Assembly: GCF_003097615.1 (NCBI RefSeq)
Contig: NZ_QCZG01000028.1
Coordinates: forward strand, 1-49,763
DNA: 49,763 nucleotides
Direction of reading: 5' to 3'
Source: Pueribacillus theae
GTDB taxonomy: Bacteria > Bacillota > Bacilli > Bacillales > UBA6769
A program made the position numbers and the translations under genes. The stretch's first letter is position 1, and every line of letters starts with the position of its first letter. This document shows, piece after piece, positions 35,421 through 43,714 of this stretch. Under the pieces are notes generated by a model. It had not been told where the DNA came from and searched no databases. It saw only the letters and a list, made by a program, of their open reading frames with translations.

Positions 35421-35603
35421 TTAATCACTCCAATCCGTCGTCATGAAAATGTTAAAAATAATCACGATAAAAGCAAAAAGGGTCCAAAACAAAAAGCTTC
35501 CATACCACGCGTCAACACCGCTCAATAAACCGTACGGAACAATATAGGCAAGCAACATCATAATAAAAATTGCCCAAGCCCACCGGACTTCTTTCTTCTC
35601 CAT
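35421..35603 (-). CDS. Small two-helix membrane protein, probable accessory subunit of the symporter
   Basis: A 60-residue protein with two hydrophobic segments (AWAIFIMMLLAYIVPYGLL and FLFWTLFAFIVIIFNIFM). A good GAGGTGA ribosome binding site precedes the ATG. Small two-helix proteins (YhdT- or DUF3311-like) are often encoded immediately before SSF transporters. The TAAGTTG junction couples it to the symporter. Family assignment is not certain. Confidence 0.72.
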   Translation of the reverse strand: MEKKEVRWAWAIFIMMLLAYIVPYGLLSGVDAWYGSFLFWTLFAFIVIIFNIFMTTDWSD

Positions 35604-35788
35604 ATCTTCACCTCATTTTTTATCATCAGTTTCGGCCACCTATTTGCCAACATCATCATTATACTTAGTGTAAAGACACATGTAAATATCATTGTTTAAA
35701 CATCTAGTAATTGGCAAGATAATCATTGTTTTTTTCGTTGAAGATTCTTATACTTATTTTTAAGAAGAACAGTAAGGAGAGAAATAAA

Positions 35789-36235
35789 ATGGAATTAGTT
35801 GTTTATCTAGCAGGCCAAATTCATGATAATTGGAGAGATGAAATTAGAGAAAAAGCAAGTAAACTGGGCTTGCCGATCACATTCGTCGGGCCGATGGAAA
35901 ACCACGATCGTTCGGATCACATCGGGGAAGAAATTCTTGGGCCGCAGCCAAACAAAATGTTAGTGGACGATGCCGCGTCCGATTTGAATAATTTAAGAAC
36001 AGAGGTGCTGCTCTCTAAAGCTGACGTTGTCATTGCATGTTTCGGTGAAAAATATAAACAATGGAATACGGCAATGGACGCTTCAGCTGCAATCTCCAAA
36101 AACAAGCCGCTTATTTTAATTCGTCCTGAGTCGCTCATCCATCCATTAAAAGAAATTGCGAATAAAGCAAGCGTAGTCTGTGAAACAGCGGATCAAGCCG
36201 TTAAAGCTTTATCCTATATTTTTGAAACGGAGTAA
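35789..36235 (+). CDS. ytoQ: YtoQ family protein
   Basis: A 148-residue cytoplasmic protein recognised from MELVVYLAGQIHDNWRDEI, GPMENHDRSDHIGEEILG and ADVVIACFGEKYKQWNTAMDASAAISKNKPLILIRPE. The fold resembles nucleoside 2-deoxyribosyltransferase-like proteins, but no enzymatic activity can be claimed. The ATG is preceded by AAGGAGAG. In B. subtilis ytoQ also neighbours ytoP. Confidence 0.85.
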   Translation: MELVVYLAGQIHDNWRDEIREKASKLGLPITFVGPMENHDRSDHIGEEILGPQPNKMLVDDAASDLNNLRTEVLLSKADVVIACFGEKYKQWNTAMDASAAISKNKPLILIRPESLIHPLKEIANKASVVCETADQAVKALSYIFETE

Positions 36236-36243
36236 AACGCCAA

Positions 36244-36278
36244 AACGCTTCTGACCTCAAAGTCAGAAGCGTTTTTTA
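36244..36278. terminator. ytoQ terminator overlapping the end of the opposite gene
   Basis: AACGCTTCTGAC / GTCAGAAGCGTT perfect 12-base arms, then a T run on the plus strand and an A/T-rich flank on the minus. The second arm contains the stop codon of the convergent minus-strand gene. Confidence 0.88.
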
Positions 36279-36778
36279 TAAAATAAATATTGTCCAAAAA
36301 GAATTTTAACGAGATGTTCGTACATCTCGCTTCGAGTGACAAGGCCGTTCGTAAAAATTCCGACAGCACCCTCACTTTGCCCTATATTTTTCTTGCCGGC
36401 AAATTCATCCATGACAGTGCTGAGCTCTTTCCCCTTTACAAGCTCGCAGCAAACGGCTTTCGGGAGCAAAAAGCGTGCACCACTGCTCACGATTTCAATT
36501 CCGCCTGCATCGACAAGAGCTCCCCAATTGCAGACGAACCATTGATTTTCCAACTTGTCTACACCACCCTCAAGACCAATCCCGATGCTGCATTTCGGGT
36601 GTTGCAATGCTCCCCTGGCACGGTTGAGCGCGCCTTCCTTCGTTTCGTTATCTGAAAGCGGCTGGGGAGAAACGCCTGAAGGGACTGGATGGACGAATAC
36701 GTTCATGCCCATATCTGATGCTATTCTTTCAACCGCCAACAATTTTGCCCGATTTTTTGAACCGACAGCAACGTTCAT
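36263..36778 (-). CDS. DUF84 / YjjX-type inosine-xanthosine triphosphatase
   Basis: A 171-residue protein with MNVAVGSKNRAKLLAVERIA at the start and the SDNETKEGALNRARGAL and GIGLEGGVDKLENQWFVCNWGALVDAGG segments of the DUF84 family. E. coli YjjX hydrolyses ITP and XTP to clean the nucleotide pool, and a related role is inferred. The start codon follows the ytoP stop by two bases without a strong site of its own, so translation is coupled to ytoP. The last codons lie in a shared terminator. Confidence 0.82.
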   Translation of the reverse strand: MNVAVGSKNRAKLLAVERIASDMGMNVFVHPVPSGVSPQPLSDNETKEGALNRARGALQHPKCSIGIGLEGGVDKLENQWFVCNWGALVDAGGIEIVSSGARFLLPKAVCCELVKGKELSTVMDEFAGKKNIGQSEGAVGIFTNGLVTRSEMYEHLVKILFGQYLFYKKRF

Positions 36779-36780
36779 CT

Positions 36781-37854
36781 TTAGCTGTTGACCCGAATTG
36801 AATTCACTGTAGATTCATCTGTTGATTTGACGAGGGCGATTAAAAGCTCTTTTGCAGCGGCATAATCATCTATATGGATAATTGAGGCAGATGTATGGAT
36901 ATAACGTGAACAAATACCGACAACAGCCGATGGTACGCCGGCTCCTGACAGGTGTACCCGCCCTGCATCCGTTCCGCCTGCTGACACAAAAAACTGATAA
37001 GGAATTTTTTTCGACTCTGCCGTATCTAAAATAAATTCCCTCATTCCTCTATGGGTAACCATTGAACCATCATAGATGCGAAGCAGTGTCCCTTTGCCAA
37101 GTTTACCAAATGCTTGTTTATCCCCTGACATATCATTGGCCGGGCTCGCATCAAGTGCATAAAAAATATCCGGGTTAATAAGATCCGCAGCCGTCTGGGC
37201 TCCGCGAAGCCCGACTTCTTCTTGAACAGTCGCTCCCGAAAATAGTTGGTTAGGCAATTTCTCATCTTTTAATTCCTTTAAAAGTTCGATTGCAAGCCCG
37301 CAGCCATAACGGTTATCCCACGCCTTTGCGAGAATTTTCTTTTCGTTTGCCATCGGTGTGAATGGACAAACCGGTGTAATCGGCTGGCCAGGGCGAATGC
37401 CAAGCCTTTCGGCGTCCGTTTTATCATCTGCCCCAACATCGATCAGCATGTTTTTAATGTCCATCGGTTTTTTTCTTTGTTCCTCTTTTAATAAATGCGG
37501 AGGAATCGAAGCGATTACGCCTGGAACAGCGCCGTTTTTCGTTTCGATTTCAACGCGCTGAGCGAGCAATACTTGACTCCACCAGCCGCCGAGCGTCTGA
37601 AAACGCACCATGCCTTCTTCTGTAATATCTGTCACCATAAATCCAACTTCATCCATATGTCCCGCAACCATAACACGCGGCCCATTGCCTGACACGTTTT
37701 TCACACCAAACAAGCTGCCTAAATTGTCTCGGATAATAGCGTCTGCATATTTCTCAAGTTCCTTTTCCATAAAATTTCGGACATGTTGTTCGAAACCCGG
37801 CGCTCCTCTTAGCTCTGTTAATGTTTTGAAAAGTTCCTTCGTTTCTTTATTCAT
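36781..37854 (-). CDS. ytoP: M42 family aminopeptidase YtoP
   Basis: A 357-residue dinuclear metallopeptidase of the glutamyl aminopeptidase/endoglucanase M42 family. Metal ligands are visible in [45 protein letters not shown] and YALDASP, with a late histidine in [22 protein letters not shown]. It trims peptides in the cytoplasm. The start MNKETKELF has GGAGG seven bases upstream; the frame extends further without a site. It forms a two-gene unit with the DUF84 gene. Confidence 0.92.
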   Translation of the reverse strand: MNKETKELFKTLTELRGAPGFEQHVRNFMEKELEKYADAIIRDNLGSLFGVKNVSGNGPRVMVAGHMDEVGFMVTDITEEGMVRFQTLGGWWSQVLLAQRVEIETKNGAVPGVIASIPPHLLKEEQRKKPMDIKNMLIDVGADDKTDAERLGIRPGQPITPVCPFTPMANEKKILAKAWDNRYGCGLAIELLKELKDEKLPNQLFSGATVQEEVGLRGAQTAADLINPDIFYALDASPANDMSGDKQAFGKLGKGTLLRIYDGSMVTHRGMREFILDTAESKKIPYQFFVSAGGTDAGRVHLSGAGVPSAVVGICSRYIHTSASIIHIDDYAAAKELLIALVKSTDESTVNSIRVNS

Positions 37855-38027
37855 TTCGCATCCTCCCATCAGTATCTTTTTGAACAATCTCTTACAATTT
37901 ATCTTAACGAAACTTAGAAACAACTTCCAGAGTGAGCGTATTAGTTTCAGTCAATGTCCATCTCGTATGTTGTTTCATCTGACGTCCATCTAGTATAATG
38001 AAGAAAATCGTTTGAAAGGAGATTTAC

Positions 38028-38339
38028 ATGAAAGTCTACTCTTTCCTGGCAGGAACCGCACTCGGTTTAATCGCGGGGCTAACCATTTCAAAGCAACTTG
38101 AAGATAAGGGCATTACCCCTGAAAAAGCTTTAAAAAAGGTGAAGGATGAATTAAAGGGAAAGCTGGCTATTGAAGGCTCGTGGATCCAAATGATTCCCGA
38201 AAAACTGCAAAACGACAAACTTGAATATACGGTTTACCGCGGAGGGCTAACTTCCAATGAAGAAAACAATGTAACCTATTACGATTTTGCCGTTGATACA
38301 AAAACCGGAGCCATACTAGAATTTAAGAATCACAATTAA
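38028..38339 (+). CDS. ytzB: Small membrane-anchored PepSY-like protein YtzB
   Basis: A 103-residue protein with an N-terminal hydrophobic anchor (VYSFLAGTALGLIAGLTIS). A region with PepSY features follows (TPEKALKKVKDELKGKLAIEGSWIQM ... VTYYDFAVDTKTGAILEFKNH). AAAGGAG lies six bases before the ATG. Position after ytoP fits B. subtilis ytzB. Role unknown; PepSY domains are thought to inhibit or modulate extracytoplasmic peptidases. Confidence 0.75.
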   Translation: MKVYSFLAGTALGLIAGLTISKQLEDKGITPEKALKKVKDELKGKLAIEGSWIQMIPEKLQNDKLEYTVYRGGLTSNEENNVTYYDFAVDTKTGAILEFKNHN

Positions 38340-38343
38340 TCAA

Positions 38344-38380
38344 AAAAGTCCACTTATACAATCGGTATAAGCGGACTTTT
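38344..38380 (+). terminator. ytzB terminator
   Basis: AAAAGTCCACTTATAC pairs with GTATAAGCGGACTTTT (one G-U/A-G irregularity). It works in both directions and probably also ends the opposite gene at 38451. Confidence 0.85.
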
Positions 38381-38383
38381 CTA

Positions 38384-38448
38384 TTAGAAAGTCTAAATTT
38401 GCCCCTTCGCAAATTCAAACCAACCCGGCCACTGACCTCTGACTTCTT
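38384..38448 (-). repeat. Box-plus-hairpin repeat, copy 4 (3' end of the membrane-protein gene)
   Basis: Minus-strand reading: AAGTCAGAGGTCAGTGGCC, GGGTTGG, then a hairpin AATTTGC / GCAAATT (38415-38396) with loop GAAGGG, then AGACTTTCTAAT. It begins two bases after the stop codon of the gene at 38451 and lies before the terminator. It is the closest relative of the copy after acuA. Confidence 0.7.
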
Positions 38449-38450
38449 AA

Positions 38451-38990
38451 TTATTGGTAGGTTTGTTGTTGGCCATAGTAGAGTTTATTAGCAATTTTAA
38501 ATTTCGTTGTTAAATATTGGCGCGGCTCCCAAACAAGTACAATGATTAAAAAATAAACAAGAGGGACAACAATCAAAAGCGCAATGATTAAGCCCATTTG
38601 AAGCTTAATCCCTGTTTCGCCTTTATGTGATTCTTTATACTTGACTGCTTCATCAACACCAGCCAACTGTGCTTCCTGGAGCACCTTTCCATTTTCCGAA
38701 TCATAGTAGACAACTTCCTTGTGCACAATAGGAAAAATTTTGTCGCGGATTACAGAATACTCCGCCAAAGCCATTTGAACAGTGCCTGTTTCCAACTCAG
38801 GATCATTCACCGAGATTTCTTGGAAATCAGAGAGTGTCAAAGAACCTTTTTTATAGTTGGAATGTTCTTCTTGTTTCGCATCTTGGATTGCTTTTTCCAT
38901 ATCTTGAGGCGCTTCTGCGGCTGAAGCAATGCCAGACATGCTTGCGATTAGTAGAATCATAGTAATAATGGCTACAAACTTTTTCTTCAA
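38451..38990 (-). CDS. Secreted/membrane-anchored protein of unknown function
   Basis: A 179-residue protein, not recognised. The TTG start has AAGGAGG eight bases upstream. A signal peptide (KKKFVAIITMILLIASMSGIASA, cleavage before AEA) is followed by about 100 extracytoplasmic residues rich in Glu, Gln and Lys. A membrane helix (IIALLIVVPLVYFLIIVLVW) comes next, then a short cytoplasmic tail ending in YGQQQTYQ. The topology is therefore outside loop, one helix, cytoplasmic tail. No enzyme motif is seen. It is flanked by ytzB (convergent) and trmB (same strand, 123 bases upstream). Confidence 0.72.
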   Translation of the reverse strand: MKKKFVAIITMILLIASMSGIASAAEAPQDMEKAIQDAKQEEHSNYKKGSLTLSDFQEISVNDPELETGTVQMALAEYSVIRDKIFPIVHKEVVYYDSENGKVLQEAQLAGVDEAVKYKESHKGETGIKLQMGLIIALLIVVPLVYFLIIVLVWEPRQYLTTKFKIANKLYYGQQQTYQ

Positions 38991-39113
38991 AACAAATGCC
39001 TCCTTCTCCTTGTAAACGAAAATTTTTATCAATGTATAGATTATAAAACTATCATACCATAAAATAAATAATGGGTTTGAAAAAGCTTTTGGTAAATATG
39101 TGAACTTTACATA

Positions 39114-39755
39114 TTAATTGAAGACAGCCTCACAACGGTAAATGCGATTTCCTTTGCCAGAAAATTTTTCTTCATATTCGGTCATCACATGATCCTCCAA
39201 TGCGTCTTTATGCAAATCCAAACTAATGTTTTTTAGAAGCATTCCAAAGCGTGAAAAACTTTCAAGCGAATACTCAAACAACTGCCGATTATCTGTTTTA
39301 AAATGAATCTCTCCATTCTTCGTTACGATTTCTTTATAACGTTCAAGAAAAGAATGGTACGTTAAGCGCCTTTTTTCATGTCGCGATTTTGGCCAAGGGT
39401 CGGAAAAGTTTAAATAAATCCTTGCTACCTCGCCTTTCGAGAAGAATGAAAGCAAGTGATCGGCATTTTCATTAATCAATCTTATATTCGTAAGCTTCTC
39501 TTCATTGAGCACGCGGTCAAGTGCTGAAACGATGACGCGGTCTTGCTTCTCCATCCCAATATAATTGATGTGGGGATTTTTCTTCGCCATTTCAGTAATA
39601 AAACGGCCCTTTCCCGTACCGATTTCAATATGAATCGGGTGATGATTTCCAAAAAGTGAGTGCCAGGCCCCTTTATATTTTTCTGGTTCTCCAATGACAA
39701 AATGTGGGTAGCTAGTAAGCTTTTCTTTTGCCCATGGTTTATGGCGCAGTCTCAT
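39114..39755 (-). CDS. trmB: tRNA (guanine-N7-)-methyltransferase
   Basis: A 213-residue SAM-dependent methyltransferase that makes m7G46 in tRNA. The SAM-binding motif [27 protein letters not shown] and the catalytic/substrate segment [25 protein letters not shown] are intact. The start [13 protein letters not shown] has AGGAAGTGA upstream. It corresponds to B. subtilis YtmQ and sits in the expected order. Confidence 0.95.
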   Translation of the reverse strand: MRLRHKPWAKEKLTSYPHFVIGEPEKYKGAWHSLFGNHHPIHIEIGTGKGRFITEMAKKNPHINYIGMEKQDRVIVSALDRVLNEEKLTNIRLINENADHLLSFFSKGEVARIYLNFSDPWPKSRHEKRRLTYHSFLERYKEIVTKNGEIHFKTDNRQLFEYSLESFSRFGMLLKNISLDLHKDALEDHVMTEYEEKFSGKGNRIYRCEAVFN

Positions 39756-39925
39756 GTTATCACTTCCTAATCTCTTTCGACACATCATTCTAACACGAAA
39801 CGATACAAAGGAAAAGGTGTTTCATCAGGCAGCCCAATTGGCGTTCCGCTTCATTCTATAAGATAATGGGAAGAAAGAAATGAGAGCAGTTATGTTTTTC
39901 ATTATTCATCAAGGAGGCGTTTGTT

Positions 39926-40642
39926 TTGATTGTTAAAGAGTACGAAACACATTATGAATTAATTAAGCAGCACGATCACGCCAAGCTGGCTGGCGAAATG
40001 GCTTTCCATACCGGAAATCCACCATTTAAACATGCGGATTTTAAAACAGTGATGGTTGCTGCCCTTCATGATTACAGCTGGATCGAGAGCGATAGCCACC
40101 TTCATGAAGGTCTATATGATTTCACAAACTATCCAATGGCTGCAAAATTGAAGCTCTATAAAAAAGGCATTGACGAAATGGAAAAAATCGACGAATATGT
40201 TGCCCTTTTAACCTCCCTCCACTATACTGCCTTTTTTAAAGCGGCGAATGAACGGGAAATTTCACAGTTTTTAACGAAAGAAAAAGAAAGGCAACAGCAT
40301 TTAATGAATCGATACCGAAATGAAGATGTTGAACTGGCACTCGAACATTTAAAAATGTGGGACAACTGTTCCCTTTATGTTTGCCTAAATGAACCGGGCG
40401 CAAAAAAAGTCAACGAGCATCCTTGGTTTAAAAATGGAATAAACGGCATTTCTGCCTCAGGTGCAAACATAACAATTGAGTGCAAATGGAAAGACGAGCA
40501 AACAATCGCTTTTTCCCCCTTTCCATTTTTGGAATCTTGGACAGCAGCGTTTCCTGTATATCATTGTGAAAAACCGATAAAAAATGACAGCAATCCCTTT
40601 AATAAATCAACACAAAGAAAAATAACGTTTGTACCGGAATAA
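39926..40642 (+). CDS. DUF3891 family protein
   Basis: A 238-residue cytoplasmic protein with MIVKEYETHYELIKQHDHAKLAGEMA and VAALHDYSWIE. These histidine/aspartate placements recall HD-type metal sites but are not a proven HD domain. The family signature continues with DFTNYPMAAKLKLYKKGIDEMEKIDEYVALLTSLHYTAFF and WDNCSLYVCLNEPG. The TTG start has AAGGAGG eight bases upstream. Function unknown. Confidence 0.75.
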   Translation: MIVKEYETHYELIKQHDHAKLAGEMAFHTGNPPFKHADFKTVMVAALHDYSWIESDSHLHEGLYDFTNYPMAAKLKLYKKGIDEMEKIDEYVALLTSLHYTAFFKAANEREISQFLTKEKERQQHLMNRYRNEDVELALEHLKMWDNCSLYVCLNEPGAKKVNEHPWFKNGINGISASGANITIECKWKDEQTIAFSPFPFLESWTAAFPVYHCEKPIKNDSNPFNKSTQRKITFVPE

Positions 40643-40656
40643 TGGCAGCTTCTGTT

Positions 40657-41460
40657 TTATTCCCCGGGAAATTGTCGATTCAAACGATCAAAATATCGAT
40701 CTTCTTCATCCCTAAAGTAACTTTCTGTCATACTATTCCCGAGCAACGTGCGTGCGATTTTTAATTGTTTGAACTTTATTGGGGAAGGGTCCCCCGCTGC
40801 TTTCTTTTGCCATTCTTTAATAGAACGCTTGTCATAGCACTCAACGGTTAGGAATTCCTGGAAATGATCAACATAGCAGCCTGGAGCTAAGATTATTTTT
40901 TTAATAGGCAATGCATTGGCATTTTCGGTTAATTTTCGTGTTACATTTTCAGAACGTTTTAATGAAAGAAAGGGACTCACAACTTTTAATTCCTGCTCCC
41001 CTCGAATCACTTTCCAAAAACGTTCTTTATTAGCCAAATAAATGTCGTCTTCTTTTCCTTTTAAAATAGCGAGACAATAAACGATTGTAGGTGTTACAAT
41101 AATCGCTTCCATTTCAACCGATGCATTTTCAATTTTGAAAACCGGATCATAAAAAACCAAATACGTATCAGGCAACGTTTGAAGCAATAATTTTAGTACA
41201 TTGTCATGTTCGTAGCGGGCGGCCAATTGTGATTTTTCAGCAATCGTTGAACTTGCCCACTGAAGTTGGTGCAAGTACAATTCATCAAGAAACGCCTGCC
41301 TCACTTTTTTTAATTGTTCACCATGCAAATCGTTGTGTGCTAATTTTTCTTTGTATTCATCCCACCGACGTTGCTTTACACGTATAAATTGATTCAAATA
41401 TTTATTAAGGTCCTGTTCATAACGAGAAATGTAATCTTGTAATTTCAATAATTGAGCCAT
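40657..41460 (-). CDS. Uncharacterised protein with a NERD-like core
   Basis: A 267-residue cytoplasmic protein. The N-terminal 75 residues are helical and coiled-coil-prone (YISRYEQDLNKYLNQFIRVKQRRWDEYKEKL). The middle (about 90-200: LPDTYLVFYDPVFKIENASVEMEAIIVTPTIVYCLAILKG) resembles a nuclease-related domain, but the catalytic acid-lysine pair normally seen (D...E.K) is not convincing. AAAGGGG lies before the ATG. The neighbour downstream is convergent. Function unknown. Confidence 0.6.
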   Translation of the reverse strand: MAQLLKLQDYISRYEQDLNKYLNQFIRVKQRRWDEYKEKLAHNDLHGEQLKKVRQAFLDELYLHQLQWASSTIAEKSQLAARYEHDNVLKLLLQTLPDTYLVFYDPVFKIENASVEMEAIIVTPTIVYCLAILKGKEDDIYLANKERFWKVIRGEQELKVVSPFLSLKRSENVTRKLTENANALPIKKIILAPGCYVDHFQEFLTVECYDKRSIKEWQKKAAGDPSPIKFKQLKIARTLLGNSMTESYFRDEEDRYFDRLNRQFPGE

Positions 41461-41490
41461 TGAGGGATGCCCCTTTTTTCATGTCGTTCT

Positions 41491-42165
41491 TTAACCGAAA
41501 GTAGCTATGATAGCCGGAGCCAAGAATGAAGCAATCAATGCACACAGTGTCATCGTAACCGAGCTGATTGCGGCAGCTTCCTCTCCAAATTCCAACGCTT
41601 TCGAAGTGCCAATAGCATGTGCCGCACTTCCGTAGCCAATGCCAATTTCCAACGGGTTATGAATGCGGAATAACTTTATCAATAACGGCCCAATGATGAC
41701 GCAGCTTATACCGGCAAACATGACGAATACGGCCGCAAGCGAAGGAATCCCGCCAATCATGCTCGAAATTTCCATGGCAACCGGCGTTGTAACGGACTTA
41801 GGCAACAGAGAAAGCATTAACAAATCTTCAATTTTAAATGCTTTGGCTAGAAGCCGTCCGCTCTCTATGCCGAACCAAGTTCCAACGATTACCCCTGAAA
41901 TAATTGGAACGAAATAACGTTTAATCACATGCCATTGCTTATAGAGGGGATAGCCTAGAGCGACGATTGCAGCGCCCAGTAATTCAGTAATCACTTTTAC
42001 GTCTTTGATATAGTGCCCATACGGGATTTTAAAGGCCACTAATATGCTGACTAAGACGACGGAAGACGTAACGACTGGGGCAAAAAGCGGATAAGGAAAA
42101 CGAAAATATAGCCTTCTTGCCAATAAATATAAAACGATTGTTAATGCAAGACCCACAAAATTCAT
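41491..42165 (-). CDS. lrgB: LrgB/CidB family membrane protein
   Basis: A 224-residue polytopic protein. Hallmarks are LLPKSVTTPVAMEISSMIGGIPSLAAVFVMFAGI and GIGYGSAAHAIGTSKALEFGEEAAAISSVTMTLCAL. Its ATG overlaps the stop of the previous gene by four bases (ATGA), so the two are translationally coupled. LrgAB/CidAB systems influence murein hydrolase activity, and in some bacilli carry pyruvate. Which applies here cannot be told from sequence. Confidence 0.88.
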   Translation of the reverse strand: MNFVGLALTIVLYLLARRLYFRFPYPLFAPVVTSSVVLVSILVAFKIPYGHYIKDVKVITELLGAAIVALGYPLYKQWHVIKRYFVPIISGVIVGTWFGIESGRLLAKAFKIEDLLMLSLLPKSVTTPVAMEISSMIGGIPSLAAVFVMFAGISCVIIGPLLIKLFRIHNPLEIGIGYGSAAHAIGTSKALEFGEEAAAISSVTMTLCALIASFLAPAIIATFG

Positions 42166-42545
42166 TCCTTCATTCTCCTCTTTAACCTCATGATGAAACG
42201 GCTTGTTAATGCTGAAACAATCAAAACCAATAACGTGCTGAAGATTGTAATAACGATAAGCCATATACCGTTTCCTTTAAATAAATCAAAATATTCCATG
42301 ATCCCTACAGTGGCAGGAATAAAGAAAATAGGCAAATGCGATAAAAAGAAACCTGCTCCTTTTTCTATGAAACGATCAAACGGTTTCCATACCATTAAAA
42401 CCATAAAAAAAAGAAGCATTCCAATAATACTTCCAGGGATAAACAAATGGAATGTATGCTGAATGAAAACACCGATACGGTAAAAAAGATATAAAATTCC
42501 AATCTGCACAACGGTTAACAAAAGGTTTTTAAAAAACACATACAC
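42162..42545 (-). CDS. lrgA: LrgA/CidA family holin-like membrane protein
   Basis: A 127-residue protein with four membrane helices and the family stretch LFIPGSIIGMLLFFMVLMVWKPFDRFIEKGAGFFLSHLPIFFIPATVGIMEYFDLF. The GTG start follows GAGAGGATAA; an in-frame GTG two codons further is also possible. It is partner of the overlapping lrgB gene. Confidence 0.85.
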   Translation of the reverse strand: MYVFFKNLLLTVVQIGILYLFYRIGVFIQHTFHLFIPGSIIGMLLFFMVLMVWKPFDRFIEKGAGFFLSHLPIFFIPATVGIMEYFDLFKGNGIWLIVITIFSTLLVLIVSALTSRFIMRLKRRMKE

Positions 42546-42660
42546 TTATCCTCTCAAAAGCCTAGTAAACTTGTCTTTCATTTTATCAAATAATTGGTAG
42601 GAGATCACTCGCCAAATTAAATCCGTATATTCATAGTGAATAGATTCGCTTTATCAGTTT

Positions 42661-42669
42661 TGTTATAAT
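42661..42669 (+). promoter_or_regulatory. Promoter of the cysteine synthase gene (extended -10)
   Basis: TGTTATAAT is a perfect extended -10, about 30 bases upstream of the ATG. The -35 is weak. Confidence 0.6.
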
Positions 42670-42699
42670 TAACAAAGAAATTGAAAAGGAGTTGTAGAG

Positions 42700-43629
42700 A
42701 TGAAAGTCGTTACAAACATAGCGGATTTAATTGGAGAGACGCCTCTCGTTAAATTAAACCGTATTCAACCGCCGAATGGGGCATCCGTTTACATTAAATT
42801 AGAATATTTTAACCCAAGCAGAAGCGTTAAAGACCGGGCTGCTTTTGAAATGATTGTGACGGCAGAACAGCAAGGGCTGCTTAAAAAAGGCGGTACGATT
42901 ATCGAACCTACGTCGGGAAACACCGGAATTGGCATTGCGATGAATGCCGCGGCTAGAGGCTACAAGGCGATTATCGTTATGCCTGATACGATGACTCAGG
43001 AACGGATCAATTTAATACAAGCATACGGCGCAACAGTTGTCTTAACACCAGGCGACAAAAAAATGCCTGGTGCCATTGAAAAAGCGAAAGAGCTGGCAAA
43101 CGAAATTCCCGGAAGCTTTATCCCGATGCAATTTGAAAACGATGCAAATCCGAATGCCCATCGAAAAACGACAGCGCTTGAAATCATAAAGGACATGGAA
43201 ACAATAGGTAAAGACCCCGTTGCTTTCGTTGCACCTGCAGGCACCGGCGGAACGATAACCGGAACAGGAGAAATCCTGAAAAAGCACTATCCAAATTTAA
43301 CGGTTCATGTCGTTGAACCTGCCGGTTCTCCTGTTTTGTCGGGAGGAAAGCCTGGCAAGCATAAGTTGGTTGGTACGAGCCCAGGCTTTATCCCAGATAC
43401 GCTTAACACATCAATATATGATGAAATTATCAAGATTGAAGATGAACAGGCATATGACGCTGTATATCAATTGGCAAAAAAAGAAGGAATCCTCCTAGGG
43501 CCATCATCAGGAGCCGCTGTCTATGCTGCGCTGGAAGTTGCCAAACGCCACTCACCGGATGATGCCGTTGTATGTATGACTGCTGACTCTGGAGAACGTT
43601 ATCTTTCGACTGATTTATTTTCGATTTGA
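42700..43629 (+). CDS. Cysteine synthase family protein (YtkP-like)
   Basis: A 309-residue PLP-dependent beta-substituting enzyme. The PLP lysine is in PSRSVKDRAAFEMI (about residue 47), the phosphate/substrate loop is EPTSGNTGIGIAMNAA, and AGTGGTITGTGEILKKHYPN is conserved. It makes cysteine from O-acetylserine and sulphide, or acts on a related substrate; B. subtilis has a paralogue ytkP in this same region besides the main cysK. GGAG precedes the ATG. Confidence 0.85.
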   Translation: MKVVTNIADLIGETPLVKLNRIQPPNGASVYIKLEYFNPSRSVKDRAAFEMIVTAEQQGLLKKGGTIIEPTSGNTGIGIAMNAAARGYKAIIVMPDTMTQERINLIQAYGATVVLTPGDKKMPGAIEKAKELANEIPGSFIPMQFENDANPNAHRKTTALEIIKDMETIGKDPVAFVAPAGTGGTITGTGEILKKHYPNLTVHVVEPAGSPVLSGGKPGKHKLVGTSPGFIPDTLNTSIYDEIIKIEDEQAYDAVYQLAKKEGILLGPSSGAAVYAALEVAKRHSPDDAVVCMTADSGERYLSTDLFSI

Positions 43630-43714
43630 ACGAACTCTAGGTATGCGTCTATACTCTTCCGCTACTGTCACATAGACTGCTATTGAAAGATATTTTTGAT
43701 AGGAGCGATTTAAA

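Noticed and set aside
42162-42264. Longer N-terminal extension of LrgB
   Set aside because: The extension is hydrophilic, lies over the lrgA coding region and lacks a ribosome binding site. The ATGA overlap is the normal arrangement.
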